Below, one piece after another: positions 61,889 to 64,000 of a DNA stretch of 64,000 bases. This stretch comes from Palaemon carinicauda (taxonomy: Eukaryota > Arthropoda > Malacostraca > Decapoda > Palaemonidae), in NCBI RefSeq assembly GCF_036898095.1, contig NC_090725.1:317723421-317787420 (forward strand), given 5' to 3'. The position numbers were made by a program, and so were the translations under genes. The notes below the pieces were generated by a model. The model was not told where the DNA came from, did not search any database, and saw only the letters and a list, made by a program, of their open reading frames with translations. Position 1 is the stretch's first letter; every line of letters starts with the position of its first letter.

Positions 61889-63087
61889 GAAGACGCACTC
61901 TCCACTGAACTGACATTGAACACTAGCACTTTTAATTATTTCACATTAGATCTTAATAGACTTTTCCGTTGCGAGAGATTATATTCTTTCGTCAAAGGCT
62001 AGAAAGAAAATACAATAGAATATGATTAATACTAGTATTCTCAAAATCGAAATATAAAATAACGATACAAGTAATTGTGGAAACAAAAAACCATTGTCAA
62101 GAGTAATACGTATCGTAGATTGACTGCATTGCGTCATTATATGTGCCATTGAACACTAGCACTTTAAACTATTTCACATTAGATAATAATAGACCTGCCC
62201 TTTGCGAGAGATTATCCTCTTGAGCCAAGGGCCAGAATGAAAATACAATAGGGTATATGAATAATATTAGTATTCTCAAAAGCAAAAAATTAAATAATTC
62301 AAGTATTGTGAAACAAAACCGATCGTTTAATATCTGACATCTCCCTTAGAAATACTACGAGCGTAAAATGACTGGTACGCTCGAGAAAATACTCTAAATC
62401 GAAAATTGACTAAGGGAAATATACCAATAGGACAAATATATACTTAAAAATAATATATTTCCCTACATTATAAACATACTTATGCTTAGTAAGCTAATAT
62501 TTCAAAAATTTCTTGTAAGAAAAGAAAATAATTTACATAATGCAAGTCATACTATGCAGATTACGTCACTGTCTCTAGGATTGTGACTGTCATCACGATG
62601 GGGGACTGAATTCCTTCAAGGTAATGACATTCCGCTCGGCTAAGTTACGTTACAAAATAGTGATATCACAATGTTTAATTTAGAAAATGTCTTCCTTCCA
62701 TTATAACTTCAAGAGTTGTTCGTTAATAAAGTAGGGGGGAAAAAATCTTTGATCCCTCAATGTATGAACAAGGAACAAAAACAAATACATACATGCTACC
62801 TGCTAATTACAGTGAGAGAAGAGCAGCTCAAAAGCCATTCTAGCCCAACACCCAAAGTTTAACAACAGAAGAGCCATTACTGGGGTTGAAAACTTGTTTA
62901 TCCTTGAAAATCAAGTTCAATTAAACTGTCCAAGTTGGACCAGCAAGACTATTCAATATATCTTCAATAGTTGAAAGGCAGCGAAAGCTATTAATAATAA
63001 TCAAACAAAAGGTACTTCACCAAATTGTAGAATAAAGTAATATATCCACAAAACGAATTCCCGAGGTGTTGACTCGATCAACGACAG
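61889..63087 (-). other. Leader of element F
   Basis: AT-rich, non-coding. It contains a diverged direct repeat of about 220 bases (TTGAACACTAGCACTTT... at 61917 and 62151, each followed by TTATTTCACATTAGAT-like, GCGAGAGATTAT and AATATTAGTATTCTCAAA-like stretches). Confidence 0.6.
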
Positions 63088-63263
63088 AATTTCTGAAGAA
63101 TGTTGGGAATGGTTCTGATAACCTACAAGTGATGGCACTCATGTATGACCACCTACTGTCATGGCGGCGATCGCCACGAATTTGAATTTTCTGTCGTGAC
63201 GCATCGAAACGCGAGATTTAAGCTATATATATGTAACTACCAGGGAAGTTACGTATTTAAAAA
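63088..63263. repeat. Terminal inverted repeat of element F (5' end)
   Basis: Inverse of 56298-56480; border near GTATTTAAAAA. Confidence 0.82.
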
Positions 63264-64000
63264 CACGGTTTAATTCCCAAAAAGCTTACTGCACATCTTT
63301 TCATGCAATTTTTCTTACAAAATAGCAGTCTACCTCAAAAGTGCAATAAGGAGCTAAAATTATATACTGTATATTACTTGGAATGGCAAATATTAAAAGT
63401 TGATCAAATGTACTTATCACATTCTTTACAAATAAAAGAAAAAATTATCACATTCTTTACAAATAAATGAAAAAAATTATCACATTCTTTACAGATAAAT
63501 GAAAAAAAAAATAAAATAAAAAAGCAAACACCAGATATTAGACAGATATAACATAGTTCAAAGAAGAATGACATAAGAGAAAGTATCCTACCAATGAATA
63601 ATCTTTTGAACAGGTCTCAGGGTTAAGTCAACAACTCAAACCTGTATATTATGAAATCAACAAGGTTGAGAAACGTACGTAATACTTTAAACACAATAGC
63701 ATGAAAGTTAAGTCTCTCTTCCGGTAATTATACTAAACGAGATTGTGAACAATCCCATTATTATCAAAAACTTGAGACCTGCTAATCATAATCCCAAAGG
63801 ATAAAAATATTGATAAATGATAAAAACACTTCTATAAGAAACCTCAAAAATTACCTTTGACAAGAGTAAAACCTGTCATAACCCTTTCAATCGCTCCCCA
63901 ACAATAACATCAACGCTAATGCACAAAGTTATTTCTCGTGTAACCTTACTAAATTCATCTCAGCATAAATTATAAAGCTACAAATATATATGTTGTTTTT
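63264..64000. other. AT-rich flank
   Basis: No gene seen. Contains a short tandem repeat at 63414-63510. Confidence 0.5.
63414..63510. repeat. Three units of a 31-32 bp tandem repeat
   Basis: TTATCACATTCTTTACAAAT followed by AAA(A/T)GAAAAAA, three times in a row. Confidence 0.85.

Larger units (their letters stand above)
56298..63263 (-). mobile_element. Second-lineage DIRS element F (minus strand, decayed)
   Basis: Inverted terminal repeats of about 180 bases at 56298-56480 and 63088-63263, and an ICR at 56519-56610 that joins the complements of both ends. On the minus strand, in order: a Ser/Arg-rich gag-like region (61888-59030), an RT remnant ending in FLDD (complement 58913-58924), RNase H, the DLFAS methyltransferase-like segment and YR (58020-57270). 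The YR tyrosine segment (CYLKEV) and HEVR box differ clearly from the FKHYAKQ and HDPRK of copies A-E. Many frameshifts; dead. Confidence 0.85.

Overview
The window is animal nuclear DNA made up almost entirely of mobile elements. I see no host protein gene, rRNA or tRNA. The tyrosine-recombinase retrotransposons of DIRS1 type, spliceosomal-type introns, Ty3/Gypsy, LINE and piggyBac relics fit an invertebrate. The DIRS family and the dispersed repeat at 45663-46380 remind me of decapod shrimp genomes (for example palaemonids), but that is recall and not a search result.

Layout. (1) 1-7134: DIRS copy A (+), left end outside the window, inserted in a LINE whose remainder is at 7135-7713. (2) 8154-23932: an internally deleted Ty3/Gypsy element (G1, minus strand, 337-bp LTRs, 4-bp target duplication GTAC). 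Two younger elements sit inside it: DIRS copy B (8300-15350, +) in its 3' LTR, and an intact Ty3/Gypsy element G2 (16519-22478, +, one open frame of 1559 aa, identical LTRs) in its protease region. (3) 24822-45037: DIRS copy C/E (+), with DIRS copy D (25741-34463, minus) inserted in its leader, and with a 2.06-kb internal gag-RT-RNase H duplication. (4) 45038-56297: AT-rich DNA with a dispersed repeat, a 2.5-kb decayed piggyBac (TTAA borders), a LINE 3' relic, and a 3.2-kb TTAA-bordered element carrying a satellite-like array of about 372-bp units. (5) 56298-63263: a decayed DIRS element F (minus) from a different lineage. (6) 63264-64000: AT-rich DNA.

The DIRS copies share one plan: left inverted terminal repeat, long GCCGGC-rich leader, short intron, gag with an N-terminal Cys/His-rich part, RT-RNase H-methyltransferase-like frame, tyrosine recombinase (YR), poly(A) signal, internal complementary region (ICR) joining the complements of both ends, right inverted repeat. 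No copy is fully coding-competent: A lacks the YR arginine and tyrosine, B lost most of gag and has a frameshifted YR, C/E has an amber next to YLDD and a frameshifting duplication in YR, and D has nonsense codons and YR deletions. Several copies interrupt recognisable sequences, so their empty sites can be inferred; all fall at short T (or A) runs with no target duplication. Element ends, order of insertion and decay are therefore unusually readable here.
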